Of a DNA stretch of 64,000 nt, positions 10,440 to 22,460 are shown piece after piece. Numbering within the stretch: position 1 is the first letter of the stretch; every line of letters starts with the position of its first letter. The DNA is taken from contig JAETXT010000002.1 in NCBI GenBank assembly GCA_019188255.1, positions 6,689,011 to 6,753,010 of the forward strand. The letters run 5' to 3'. The notes under the pieces were generated by a model. It saw nothing but the letters and a program-made list of their open reading frames with translations. It did no database searches and was not told where the DNA came from. This stretch comes from Verticillium longisporum. Its lineage: Eukaryota; Ascomycota; Sordariomycetes; Glomerellales; Plectosphaerellaceae. Both the position numbers and the translations under genes were made by a program.

Positions 10440-11225
10440 CTAAAAGTCTTGGATGCCTGTCTCTCCGGACTGAACGGGCTGCTGTTCTTCAGGGTCGCCG
10501 CTTTGGCGGTCACTCGCCCAGCCCGGCTCCTCGTCTTCGAACCACGCATCTTCGGCATCACGCCGCTCCAGGATATCGAAAGCCTCGTTGAAATCGACCT
10601 TGTCGTAGTCAAAATCATCGTCATGGCCATGGACGAAGCGTCGCGTCAAAAACTGGTGCCACCTCTCTCTCGCCTCGTCCTTGTCTGCGGGGGCAGTGAG
10701 ATCCGCATCGACCGTGGCCATGTCGACGAAAGACGGTGGCCCCGGTGAAGATGCAGACGGCTCGGCAGTACTTTGAGCAATCTCGGCCATGCGTGCCTCT
10801 CCTCTCAGGAGGTCCCCTTCGAGGACGCGGGAGTATCCCTTGCGCTTGCCTTCAGCCTCGCGTTCCGCGGGCGTTTGGTACTGACGAACGAGCTTTTCGT
10901 ACAGTACTGGGTCTGAGATGCAATGACAATCAGAAAGCTGATGAAGTCATGACGAGCAAGATCGCAGAGAAGGCAGAGTACAAGGAGCACCGTGGACAGA
11001 AGCACATGGTGGTGGGAGAGCTGGAAACATACCTGCAAACTCGTGCTCTGCGCTCCCGAGGTACTCTGGATGTGCCTCAAGGTAATGCCTTCGTCGGTTT
11101 TGCGTGCGGATCTCCCTCGTCCTGGCGTCCGATTTGGGTGGTCTAGGCACAGGCTTGTCGAGGGCCAGAGATGAGCTTGGGGGCTGTGAGCCGGGCTCTG
11201 GAGTTGGCGACATGACGTACGGCAT
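10440..11225 (-). CDS. CCDC97-like C-terminal domain protein
   Basis: 221-aa protein from two exons, 11225-11033 and 10912-10440, split by a 120-nt intron (gtatgt .. ctcag). The joined sequence has the hallmark of the coiled-coil domain-containing protein 97 family: RRRHYLEAHPEYL, then EHEFADPVLYEKLVRQYQT across the intron, PAEREAEGKRKGYSRVLEGD, and the acidic C-terminal block RERWHQFLTRRFVHG, DDDFDYDKVDFNEAFD, DAEDAWFEDEEPGW. CCDC97 is associated with the SF3B part of the U2 snRNP in animals; that role in this fungus is inferred only. A second ATG four codons downstream (MSPTPEPGS) is an alternative start. Confidence 0.82.
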
Positions 11226-12071
11226 GTCTTTCTAAAGATGACCAGAGAAGATCAAGTGGGATCTGGTGATAGACCGCAGGCGTTTGTCATGAATTTGGGT
11301 GTTGAATGTTGGGCGGAATCAGGTCTGGGAGTGTGTACTTGTAGCGGTTCACAAGGGACGGTAGTGGGTCATTGGGACAGGATACCAAAGGCTTTTGGCG
11401 GACTAATCTCGGATAACCGACGTCTCACGAGCAAGCAAGCTCGCAACACTCGTGATGAACGACCTGCGAGTCCAGCCTCATCTCTCCAAATCAAGCAAGC
11501 GCATCTTACCGTGCAACTTAGACTATTCAGACTGCAGGAAATTCCCAAGTCAACTGGCACGATATGACAACCGGAAGGACTGCTTGTAGACGACAAGGAT
11601 GCAACTTCAGCCGCTGGCGCCGGAATACGCCATGATTGCATCTATAGAGGCAGATACCAGAGTTCTGCTTTTTGGTCATGAACTCGGGCCGTGTGATGTT
11701 CAAGGGACCGAGCGCACATAAGGATCGTAGGACGAGATTTGGCACCCAGTGTCTGACCCCCATATCCTCAGCTAGGAACGAGATAAGGTCTGTTCGAAAA
11801 ATGTATACTGCTTCTCAATGACGACTGTTATATGTTTAAAACGAGCCTGAAGTCATAGAGTTCTCAGAAACTTGCATGTTTGATCTTTTCCCAGCAACCC
11901 CTGTATCGCTAGGAGCTGAGATAATAGAACAAGTGCTGGATGGTGCAAGAAAACATCAGCACCAATGCACCCAAACCACGTATCATTGACAACCACTCAG
12001 AGCCTCGCATCATCAACTCGTTTTTGATTACACATGCAACACTATAACCTCACTGTGCCTGTAAAAGACAC
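11226..12071. other. intergenic, 0.85 kb
   Basis: Promoter side of the CCDC97-like gene and 3' side of the GH3 gene. Reading frames here have no recognisable content. Confidence 0.45.
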
Positions 12072-14712
12072 CTACAGGCCAATCCACCAGTACGTCTCGT
12101 CGATCTTGAACGACCCCCTGACAGCCTTGTCCGAGATGGTACTGCTGTCAGACACAATGACCTCGTATTCGTCAGCCTCGACACACCACTTGTGGCGGGA
12201 CTCATCCCAGTAGGCGGCGGCGTCGTATTTAGTCAACGCCTCGACGGTGACGCGCTCGCTCTGGCCAGGCTCGAGGGCGACCTTGGTGAAGCCCTTGAGC
12301 TCCTTGATGGGGCGGTTGACGCGCGCTTGCTGGCTGGGGGCGACATAAACCTGGACGACCTCTGCGCCGCGCACGGCGCCCGTGTTCCTGACCGTGACCT
12401 CAACGGTGAGCTTGCCGTCGGCCACCGCGGCCACCGAGATGTCAGAGAAGGAGAAGGAAGTGTAAGACAGGCCGTGGCTGAAGGGGAAGAGCACGGCACG
12501 GTCGGCAAATTCGTAGAAGCGATATCCAATATAGATGTCTTCACCATAGAGGGTGCGGGAGCTTTCAGCACGGAAGTTGAGGAAGGTCGGGTTATCCTGT
12601 AGGCGGCGAGGGAAGGTGAGTGGCAATTTGCCCGACGGGTTCACGTCACCAAAGAGCACGTCGGCGATGACGTTGCCCGTCTCATTACCACCGTACCACG
12701 CCTGAACGAGTCCGGCGATATTGTCGAGCCACGGCATAGTCACGGGCGTACCGGACTGGTTGACGACGATGGTGTTGGGGTTCGCCTTGGCCACGGTAGA
12801 AATAAGCTCGTCTTGGAGGCCGGGGAGACCTATGGTTTCGCGGTCGTAACCTTCCGTCTCCCAATCGGCATTGAGTCCCGCACAGATGATCACCTGGTCG
12901 GCGTCCTTGGCGAGCGCGGCCGCCCGCGCAATCTCCTCCTCAGCGTTTATGACTTTGCAGCCACCAATACGGAGGGCACCGCTACCGACGGCAGTATTGT
13001 TACTCTTGAGCTTAGAGGAGGGTGACGAGGCAAACTCGACCCGGAAGTTATACGTCTCGCCCTTCTTTAGGGGGATAGTACTCTTCTCTTCGACCGTTGC
13101 GGTGCCGAGGAAGGCGTCGCCCTGGCGTTGCTTCGTGGCGTTGTCGATTATGAGCTCGTCATTCACGAAGAGCTTGGCCGAGCCACACACAATCAGGCCC
13201 AGCTCAAACTCGCAATCCTCCTCAGCAGTAGAGGAACCCACAAACTCGGCATACCACAGCTTATCCTCGATCTTTTCATTATAGTAGTCGGACAGCAGCA
13301 TCTCCGACCTGGACAGGACTCGGTCGTCGACGACAACGCGATTCTCGGTGCCTGGAGGCTTCGTATAGGCCTTCATGGTCATACCCTGCTCGCCGGAGGC
13401 CGTCTTGGTTACGTTGGCGAGGGGCGGCAGCAGCTTGTTCGTATAGGCGCCCGCCGCATAGCAAGGGGGCGACTCGAGCTTCTGGCTGATGCCGTCAAAG
13501 GGGGTAATGGCGTAGTAGGCGGGAACGGCCGCGGAGCCGCCGCCCTGGTATGTGACGATCTTTGCGTTGGGGCCGATCACGACCGTCTTCTTGTTTTTTC
13601 TTGAGGGGGAGCACGTTCCTGTCGTTCTTGAGGAGGACGAGGGTCTCACCTCCGATACGGCGCAGCAGCTCCGCCGTCTCGGGTGAGTCGTCGGTCGTCT
13701 CGGGGGCATTCTCGGGGATGCCCAAGGCCATGGCTTTCTTCACAAAGTTGAGGATGGGCCGCGCACGCTCATCAATTGTGTGTTCATTGATCTTATCGGT
13801 CGCCACGTTGAACTTGAGCAGGTCGCCGCGGAATTTTGAAGGACCGGGCATCTCAAGGTCGAGGCCAGCGTTGACAGCGTCGTTAGTTGAGTAGGTGCCG
13901 TACTACATACCCGCCCAGTCAGTCATGTGTAGCTTCGAGGAAGGGAAAGGAGGAAAAGCTTCAGAGCAACTGACCCAATCAGACATGATCATGCCTTTCC
14001 ATCCCCATTCCTTGCGCAAGATTGTGTCGAGGATATCTCGGTTCTCACTGCAATAAGCATTATTCAATCCGTTATAGCCCGTCATGATCGCTCCAGGGTC
14101 AGCATCGCGCATCGTCAGTTGGAAGGGCAGGGCATAGATCTCGCGCAGGGCGCGCTCAGTGACGATGGACAGCACAGCGTTACGACGATGTTCCTGGTCA
14201 TTACAGATCCAGTGCTTTGGCGTCGAGAGAACCTCCGTGCTCTCGATGCCACGGCACAACGCGGCCGCGCCCAGGCCGGCGAGTATGGGGTCCTCGCCGA
14301 TGGACTCGAAGCCGCGGCCACACACGGGGGCGCGCTGCATATTGATGGCCGGGGATAAGAGACAGTGCGCGCCTTTGAGCTTGGTCTCCTCACCCATCTT
14401 GCGGCCCGCCTCCTCAAGGAGCGTCGTATTAAAGGCGGCACCTAAAGCGGTGCCGCAGGGGAAGCAGGCCGCCTTGACGCCATCAAAGAACTTGGTGCCA
14501 CGAACGCCGTTCGGGCCGTCAGAAAGTCGGATTGATGGGATGCCATGCTCGGGGAGTGGTCGGGTGTGCCAGTAATCTAGGCCTAGAAGATGTCAGTGCT
14601 TGTTCTCAACCAAGCCGTTTGTCGGGGGAGTAGCCGTACCTGTTAGCAGATCGATCTTTTCATTGACGCTGAGCTTCTTGATTAGAGCCTCGACGTCTAT
14701 GGTGCCTGGCAT
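12072..14712 (-). CDS. GH3 beta-glucosidase with PA14 domain (one-base frameshift)
   Basis: Glycoside hydrolase family 3 enzyme of about 836 aa, hydrolysing terminal beta-glucosyl (possibly xylosyl) residues. Exons 14712-14640, 14582-13975 and 13902-12072; introns of 57 and 72 nt. Order of parts: [68 protein letters not shown], the nucleophile block GMIMSDW-YGTYST (split by intron 2), [19 protein letters not shown], a PA14 insert ([11 protein letters not shown] to YNFRVEF), [36 protein letters not shown], and the C-terminal fibronectin-III-like domain. No signal peptide, so cytosolic. The summed exons are 3n+1: one surplus A sits in a six-A run (plus strand 13594-13599) between VLPLKK and [12 protein letters not shown]. 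Everything on both sides is intact, so an assembly error is the simplest reading. Confidence 0.9.
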
Positions 14713-16115
14713 GTTGGGTATTCTTGAGAGGAAGCTGTAGGGGAAACTGAAAGGTAATGGAAATTGGGCGATTGGGCGATCTTGAGAGTGAGTCGTCCCG
14801 GCGTATTCGAGCCAAAGCTTAAGGATGGATATGGGGGTTTGATATTGGGCGTTTGGATGGATCAAGAGCGAAGCTGTCTCCTTCTATCCTGCTGAGGGGG
14901 TCATTCGTCCTTAAATACATGGCGATACTACTGGTCTAGAGGCGAGGAAATGAGGCCGAACCTTACCCCCGATTGATCTTGCCGTACCTTCATCGACGAC
15001 CATTGGAGGCGATGTCAAGGGATGGCGGCATGCTGCATCACCAGCAACCAGCTAGTCAATCGATGACACGGGGGATCGCTTGAGTGGCCAGCTCGTTTAC
15101 CGAAGCCGCAGCACACGATCGAACTTGTCTTCTTACCCCGCGATTGCCACTTGCGAAGACAAATTCCGACGTCGTCGTCCCGACAAAGTGTTAGCGGAAA
15201 TCCCAATTAGGAAGATCCCGACGCCCCTCCACGCCGCAACCAATGCCCGGTACTGCTGAGGATGACTGGAGCAAAGACGACGAGTGCATGTTCCCGGACA
15301 AAGGAAGCCCATCGTTAACATTAAGATGGCGGTACTTGTTTCTGCAGCCCTGACACCTTAACGGGCGGAAGTCTGCTAGGTGGAGGTGGAGGAAGGGCGC
15401 GGTCGTGTGGAGATGTGGTCTCCGAAGCTGTCCCGTGGAGTCCACGTGGTCTGCCGCGTCTTATCGGCGTTGGTCATGGTGTTGGATGTCTCGGTAACTC
15501 GGCGCAGCAAGTGGGAGTGTGCCGACTTTATGGCACGATGAAGTCTGTGTTCGCTCTGATCCAGTCATCGTGCCTTCTGATTGGGACTGAAACGTCGGTT
15601 CTTGTCCTCTGACCTGATACTATAGTTGAATTGTGGACGTGATGCGGCAACATCGTCCTCTGAAGCCCGACAGCATTGCCCCATATCTGGAGAACCCTTT
15701 CTTCTCGGTTCGCATCCGTAGTGGGATGGCGCTCCGATCTTGTTGGTTCTCAGCATCAGGCTCGGATGATGCTTCGCTCTTCAGACATCCCATGGAACAT
15801 GGAACATGTGAAAAGTGCCTACCGGATGAAGACTGCCCGTGGGTCCAGCTGTCTATCTCTTGCGGTCTGGTATGCCAAGACTACCAACTGTTGCATCCGC
15901 TCTGCAGCCTTGGGTATATGGTCTTTGTGGAAGTTCTACTTGACGATGACAATTGTGGACATTGTGGCAGTCGATTTCGAATTATGGGTAAGGGAATTTG
16001 ATATTTCGTCTCATCCACGAGCACAGTTTTTATTCGGACATTGAGGACTTCTATATATCTTCATCGCTTCAATTGCTTCTTTCAGGGCTTCGATCGACTC
16101 TCATAGCAAAAGAAG
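14713..16115. other. intergenic, GH3 promoter side
   Basis: 1.4 kb between the GH3 start and the hAT insertion. Short overlapping reading frames at 15.6-16.0 kb lack recognisable domains and I do not call them genes. Confidence 0.4.
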
Positions 16116-16123
16116 CTTGGACC
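16116..16123. repeat. hAT target-site duplication, left copy
   Basis: CTTGGACC, eight bases directly before the element. The identical octamer follows the element at 19237-19244. Eight bases is the duplication size of hAT transposases. Confidence 0.9.
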
Positions 16124-19100
16124 CAGTAATGCACCCCAATTAAATATAATAAGTCAAATCATTAAATAGCTAAATAAATAGACCGATTTCCTATAATTAA
16201 ATAACTAAATCTATAATATTTCGATATTTAGATATTTAATAAATATTTAAATATATATTTAGGCCTAGAATATAGCTATTCTAAGCCCTAGGACCTATAA
16301 AAAGGCCTATCTAATTAATTAAAAAAATATACCGTTAATAAGAAGGAGTCTCTTATTAATAGTACGATAATACTAATAATAGGATTCGAACCTATAGCCT
16401 CTAATAGAGTATTAGAGATCCTAATTAACTAGGCTTTTAGCTTCTATTAATATCTATAAAGAAGATTCTATTTATATTATCTAATACGCTTATATTTATA
16501 TATATAGGGTATTAGAACCTAGAATAATTCCCCTAAAATCGTAATTCTATTAATATAGTAATTCTATTAATATAGCCTATTTATAATATCGCTACGATAG
16601 CTCCTATACCCTTAGGGCTATTCCTATATTATTATCGTCGTCGATATATTTCTTATTATCTTTAGAACCCGCTCCTTTACCTCTATTCGCGTTTAGCTCT
16701 CCGAATTAAATTACTCTAATCCCGACCTCCTTATAGCTATTTAGCGTAGCCGCCGTTTTACCCTCGATATTCTTATTATAAAGAAGGGCTCTAGAGGCTA
16801 TATAAACTAGATTAAGGATTACGGGATCTTTATAATAGAGCTCCTTAATAAAAGGAATACTTTTAATAAGAGCTTCTAGATCTATAATCTCTATAATAAG
16901 AGATAGGATTTAATATTATTTAAAGCCTCTATAATAATTTCTTCGAGCCTCTATTTAAGGAAGAGATATAGGATATTTAAGGGATCCTTAATAGAGGATA
17001 TTTCTTAGAATTCTTTAGATATTTCTCTTCTATTTTATTTATAATATCCTATTACTCTATTAAGGGCTTAAATAGAAGGGCTAAAAGAGCTTACTTTTAG
17101 CTTTATTATTAATATAAATTAATTATTTAACGTTTTTAATAATTTATTCTTATATTATTTATTATTAAATCTAAATCCGAATATATATAATAACCTCCTC
17201 TAGAATCGAAGGAGTCTATATATAAAACTTAATTAAATCTTTATATAGAAAAAGAAATAGATATAAATAGAATTTTAAACTTCTTTAATAGATATTTATC
17301 TTTCTTATAATTATTAGATTTCTCTAAATCGTTTTAGGATATTTATAATATCTATATATTATATTAATAATTAAAGATAATAATAACGTTAATAGTATTT
17401 CTTAATATTTTATAAATAATTAAATATTTTTAGAAATACTTTTATAGTTAATATTATTATAAATATTATTAGGAATTAGGATATTATTAATCTTATTAAT
17501 ATTCTAATTTCTAATAATATTTTAATAAACGATATTTATATTTATAAGCTCTTATATATTCTTTATCCTAAACTATATAAAGAAGATATTATTAAATATT
17601 AATTATAATATTATAATTATATATTTAATTTTATTAATTATATATTCCTTTATAGTAAGGATAATAAGATATTTAAATAGGAATCTTAATCTCTTAAAGA
17701 TAATAATAATCCTAATAATATCTTATACCTCTAATAGAAAAAGGGCTTAATAGGAAAGCTTTATAATATTATTAGATAAATAAGATCTTCTCTATAATAG
17801 AGTAAATACTTCTAATATATTATAATAGAAGAAGCTTAAAGTTAAGAGTTCCTCCTCTATTAATAAATAATAATAGAGCTTTAATTATTATTAAATAATA
17901 AGATTCGATAGAATTTAATATATCTAATATTCGATTAAGCTTTAAAGAAGAAGGGCGATATTTAAAATTTCTTAATTAGAAATATATATAAAGTCGACCC
18001 CTATAAATAAATTCCTATTAAAGATTACCTCTTCCCCGAAGATTAATGCCTTTTAATAGAGCTTTATATTACCCTCGAGCCCTTCTATTAATAGATAATA
18101 CGAATATAAGGATAGAATAAAGATAGGAGCTATAATACCCTTTAGGAGGTTCTTATTAGAATAGAGTATATCCTAGAGAGGATAGAAGAATAGAAAGCGT
18201 TTTTTAATAATCCGAATAATAATAATTAATAATAAGAAAGGTAGGCCTCTTTAGGTATTTATAAGCGAATATAATATTAATAAAATAAACGATTTATATT
18301 GCTTCCGATTAATTAAGTACTTCTAGAATATATCTATAATAAATATATAAATACACTATAATACCTCGAAGCCTTTATTAAAGATTTATACTATTATTTC
18401 TATTTATTTATTATTAATATATAATAGAAGTTAAATTAATATTATATAAAGCTTAAGGAGTCCCTTCTCTATATAGCTATTATAATCCTCTATCTTAGCC
18501 TTAGGTATTAATAGCTTTAAATATAATAATTAAACTTAGAATAGCTTATATAGCTTTATTATATATAATAGGGCCTCTATTAATAATAGGAGCATTAATA
18601 TTATTCTCCTTCTATATCCTCCTCGAATCTTTAAAGAGACTATAGCTAAGGTAGCTTTAAACGGCTATAGGACCTTTAGCTTATAGCGCCCCCGACGAGC
18701 TTCGACGATTAAGTATAGAGTAAGCATTAGAGAGTTCTAGTATTTAATTCTAAGTTTAATAAATATCTTAGCTTTAATCTCTTATAGGACTCTATTATTA
18801 AGGACTTTATTACTTAGTAATTAGGCCGCTAAGAAGTATATCCTACTATTAATAAGTTCGCCCTTAATATCTTAACGATATTTATAATATTAGTAGACTA
18901 TAAGAGGGCATTTAGCCTCTCGAAGCTAACTCTAACGTCGTAGAGGTTAGGAATAGCTTTAGATATACTAGAAGAGCTTTAGTACTTTAATAATTAGCTT
19001 CGTTAAGGAGTAATTTAGCTAAGAAGGTTATATTAAGGCTCGATAATAGCGAATCGTCTTAATATTATAGAATCTAGGTCTTAGGTAAGCTAATAACTAT

Positions 19101-19236
19101 TATAATAGCTTTATTATTAATTAAATAAATTAGATATTTATAAATAGGACTAAATAACTAAATCCATCGAATTTAGCGGACTAAATAACTAAATCCAATA
19201 CCTATATTTGACTTGTTTAGTCGGGGTGCAGCACTG
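16124..19236 (+). mobile_element. hAT DNA transposon, RIP-inactivated, complete ends
   Basis: A 3,113-bp element bounded by imperfect inverted repeats (left 16124-16159, right 19206-19236) that start CAGTAATGCACCCC and, read inward from the right, CAGTGCTGCACCCC, both running into AAGTCAAAT. The 8-bp flank CTTGGACC is duplicated exactly. Subterminal copies of an AAATAACTAAAT motif occur near both ends. On the + strand a decayed hAT transposase can still be read: near 18.42-18.52 kb KLN-YY-KL-ES-LY-A-I-L, equivalent to the YY..LT..SPLY.AA..L block, and near 18.83-19.03 kb the hAT C-terminal dimerisation block with FALNILTI, RAFSLSKLTLTSQRLG and LEELQYF. Many in-frame TAG and TAA codons sit where CAG or CAA is expected. 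CA and TG dinucleotides are nearly absent. The transposase is dead. Confidence 0.92.
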
Positions 19237-19244
19237 CTTGGACC
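19237..19244. repeat. hAT target-site duplication, right copy
   Basis: CTTGGACC, identical to 16116-16123. It was not mutated by RIP although it touches the heavily mutated element. Confidence 0.9.
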
Positions 19245-19448
19245 ATCTCTGAGGGTGATAGTTGGCGTTGACCTTTCCTGCAGAAGCGCGCATATATAAC
19301 ACTCTCCTTTGAGCGCGTATGGGTTTCGGGTTGTTGAGTTAGACCATCCAAATGGTGGTGCGAAGCATGGCTGTTGGTGACTTTCGGGAATCAACTTCCA
19401 ACAACGTGGGAACGGTCCCAGTTTAGTAAGCGGGTCCAATGAACATAG

Positions 19449-21056
19449 ATGGTAACAAAGGTGCCTGTGATCGGGCGGTTGCCCACTGGACCCCCAGCCC
19501 AGCCCTCAGCAGCTACCATCTCCAGTGCAGGCAACTTTGACCAACGCCTCAACACACGAGCTCATCGGCAGCCAAACATCGACCAACCTCTCCCGGGCAC
19601 TGGAATGCGTCACTCGAGCTTCTGTAGCATCTCAAGGCGATGGCTGGCTTCGACCCCTCGACCATTCTTTGCAACTTCATGCTACAAAAACAGACGCCCC
19701 TTGTCGACCATGTCAACAACGTCAACCTCACCCTATGAGCACATCGACGACGTCGAAAGACTCGACTACTATCGGCCAGGGGGATACCATCCCATTGAGA
19801 TTGGTGACAGGCTTCGAGACCGATATACTACAGTACACAAACTCGGTTCTGGCACTTACTCGACCCTTTGGCTGACTCGGGACGAACAACTGTCCAAGTA
19901 TGTCGCGATCAAAGTGGACACGGCGGACCACAGCTCCAAGGAGATCGACGTTCTGAGCCAACTGTCCGCCCGCGCCGCTGAAAACGCACAGGTTCCCGGG
20001 AATTTCATCCCCTTGATACTGGATCGCTTCAACCTCGACGGACCAAATGGAACACATCCGTGCTATGTCACTGCGCCGGCAAGATGCAATCTCGCTGAAG
20101 TCTTGGAGCCAGGCTCTGGCCCGTTCCCGCTTCGATTCGCCAGATCACTTGCCGCCCAGCTTGCTATGGCGGTTGCGTATGTCCATCATTTGGGGTATGT
20201 TCACGGGGGTGAGTACATGTACTTGGTCCTGCTAGTCATTCCTGGCTATCTCTAATGGTTGGTAGATATTCATATGGGAAACATCCTTCTCCAGTTGCCA
20301 AGTCTCGATCATCTTACCGTCGAGGAACTATGCGAAGAATTTGATCCGCCAGAGCCTGAACCTGTTGTCAGAGTTGATGGACAGCCACTCCCACCAGGTG
20401 TCCCACCCCACGTCTATCCGCCGATCTGGCTCGGCAAACCTGGCGACGAAGTCACCCTCCCTGAAGCCAAGCTCGTCCTCGCCGATTTTGGGACGGCGTT
20501 CTGCCCTGCTCAGGAACCAAGGTTCGAGTCCTACACGCCACTCCAGATCCGTCCACCTGAAGCAAGGTTCGAGCCGACAACGCCCCTGTCGTATGCATCT
20601 GATATCTGGAGCCTCGGGTGTGTAATTTGGGGGATCCTTGGAGTGAGACCATTCCTTGATAACTGGCTATTTGGGCCAGATGACGCCACGGCGGATCAAG
20701 TCGATGCCCTTGGATCAATGCCGGATGAGTGGTGGGAGACTTGGGAGGGGAGGTCAAAGCGATTTAGCGATAATGGGAAGCCAAAGGTGGGACGCGAGGT
20801 ATGGACTTTCGATCAGCGATTTCAAGATGCGATCCAGGAGCCAAGAAGGAGAAGGGGACTGGAGGTGATGGACGATCCGGAAAGAGATGCTCTCTTCAAG
20901 ATGATACGGGGCATGCTCGTTTTTAGACCTGGTGATCGTCTGAGCGCAGATGAAGTGCTGCGGTCGGATTGGATGAGGACGTGCGCGATTCCCGAAGCCG
21001 AGAAGACTTGGAAACGAAGGTTGCTCTACAACGACCTCTCGCCCACAAATGCATAG
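19449..21056 (+). CDS. SRPK-like serine/threonine protein kinase
   Basis: Two exons, 19449-20208 and 20266-21056, with a 57-nt intron (gtgagt .. ggtag), giving up to 516 aa. Kinase motifs in order: YHPIEIGDRLRDRY, the glycine loop KLGSGTYSTLWL, VAIKVDTAD (lysine of VAIK), the catalytic loop VHGDIHMGNILLQ spliced across the intron, the metal loop LADFGTAF, PPEARF and SDIWSLGCVIWGI. The HGD instead of HRD, and the ARF-type PPE segment, fit the fungal SRPK-like group that phosphorylates SR proteins or is of unknown substrate. The true start is uncertain: ATGs at 19449, 19605 and near 19710 are in frame; the longest N-terminus contains a basic stretch resembling a mitochondrial presequence. The hAT element ends 212 bp upstream, so it lies in the promoter. 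Confidence 0.85.
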
Positions 21057-21239
21057 GTGCCCAGCTTAAGTAAGGAGCGCTACGGCCTGATCGTGTCGTT
21101 CTTTACCAGACACTCTCGAGTCGCATGTTCTTGCGCGCAGTAGCCGCATGTTGTCGTTGCCTTGCACTAGGCTCCTATATAGCTGTATTTTATTGCATCT
21201 AAAGCATTGCCTTAGACGGCACTGTTAGTTATATCGCTC

Positions 21240-22013
21240 GTATTAGAATACCTCGCCTTGCTAGAGAAGCCTTGTATCGATGATCTTATGAGTATACTCT
21301 ACTTTTAAGAACTCGACGATGACGGATAATACGGACTTAGTTGTAGAGGAGCGGATTAGCTAGTTAATATACTTAATTAATTAGCAATGGGAATAAACGG
21401 TTTATCATCCCGGAATAGCTCGACCTAGAGGTCCGCAAATTGTTCTATGTCTATTAAGCTTATCCGTATGCCGTGTTCTAGTACGCTTAAGGTCGGAATC
21501 CGTACCGCAGCGCCATTGCCGATACGGGATTCCTAGTCTTCGGCGAATTAGCCGAGTGCTTCTATGTCTACTGTCGTGGCGGTCTTGATGCTAAGATCGC
21601 CGCTCTTCAGTTAATTAGCTGAGACAGCTCGTAGCTTATCCACTTTCTCGTTACCGCTCTATTCAATGGCGCGGTCTACGTGGGCTTTGAGGCTACGAGG
21701 GCTCATGGCTCCGATGTTAGCGATGGTAACGGGTCTTTAATGTTCACGATGATCTCACGGAGGGTCTGGACTAGCGACTTTCTCTGGTTCTGTGGGTTAT
21801 GGATGCTAGCTGCGAGTTTTCCTCTGGCGAGTACATTACATATATCTGTGCTACATAGCCCTGATTCATAGGTCCCTGCGCTTTCATGTGGCTGGCCATC
21901 TTGAGAGTCATCTCGTCTGTTTCCAGTGCTTCTTTTGCTGTGGAGTCCATGGCCGGGACGGTACGGCGTTCCTGAGGTATTTGCGCGGGGTAAAAGCGTC
22001 GCTGCCCAAACAA
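21240..22013 (-). mobile_element. Tad1-type LINE ORF1 (gag-like) relic
   Basis: Read on the minus strand, a decayed frame shows the fungal Tad1-clade LINE first-ORF pattern: LKMASHMKAQGPMN, HVDRAIE-SGNEKV, SAN-LKSGDLSIKTATT, ALG-FAED-ESRIGNGAAVRIPT, VLEHGIRIS and the final RDDKPFIPIA. The interruptions (-) are TAG or TAA codons where glutamine or tryptophan codons are expected, as RIP would make. No reverse transcriptase part was found next to it, so this is a truncated copy. CA and TG are only partly depleted, unlike the hAT and copia blocks. Confidence 0.72.
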
Positions 22014-22460
22014 TATACAATTACTGCCCCAGAGCTGTTGAGCACTGGTTAAAGCAACGTAGCGACCCTGGCTGATTGTTAAATCTAGCTTCTAGTAATG
22101 ATGAGGACCTTCGCGCATCATGTCGCAGGGTTAGAGGAGGCAACACAGGGAAACTCGGAAGGAGGGGCAAATGTATCGAGGAACCGTCCTGAGGCACCCG
22201 TAAGGTGAATCTTTTGATGTTCGCCGGATGACCCCAATACAATTAAGGATGGGTGGCGTAAATCTGGTTAGGTCTGGCGTAAATGAGGGTAGCCGGAGGA
22301 ATGTTTCACTATCTATGCTAATCGGCCAAAGAAATTAGATCAATACTGTAATGAAAGATGTCTCCAGAGAACAGCATCGCCACCTACTAGAACGACACTT
22401 TTAAAATTCAAAGGAAGCAATGGTACCAAAATGTGCTTGCTCGTGCCTGCAGATACCTCT

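Noticed and set aside
15633..16044. 122-codon open frame before the hAT element
   Set aside because: Two overlapping frames of equal length, no domain, no splice pattern; chance frame likely.
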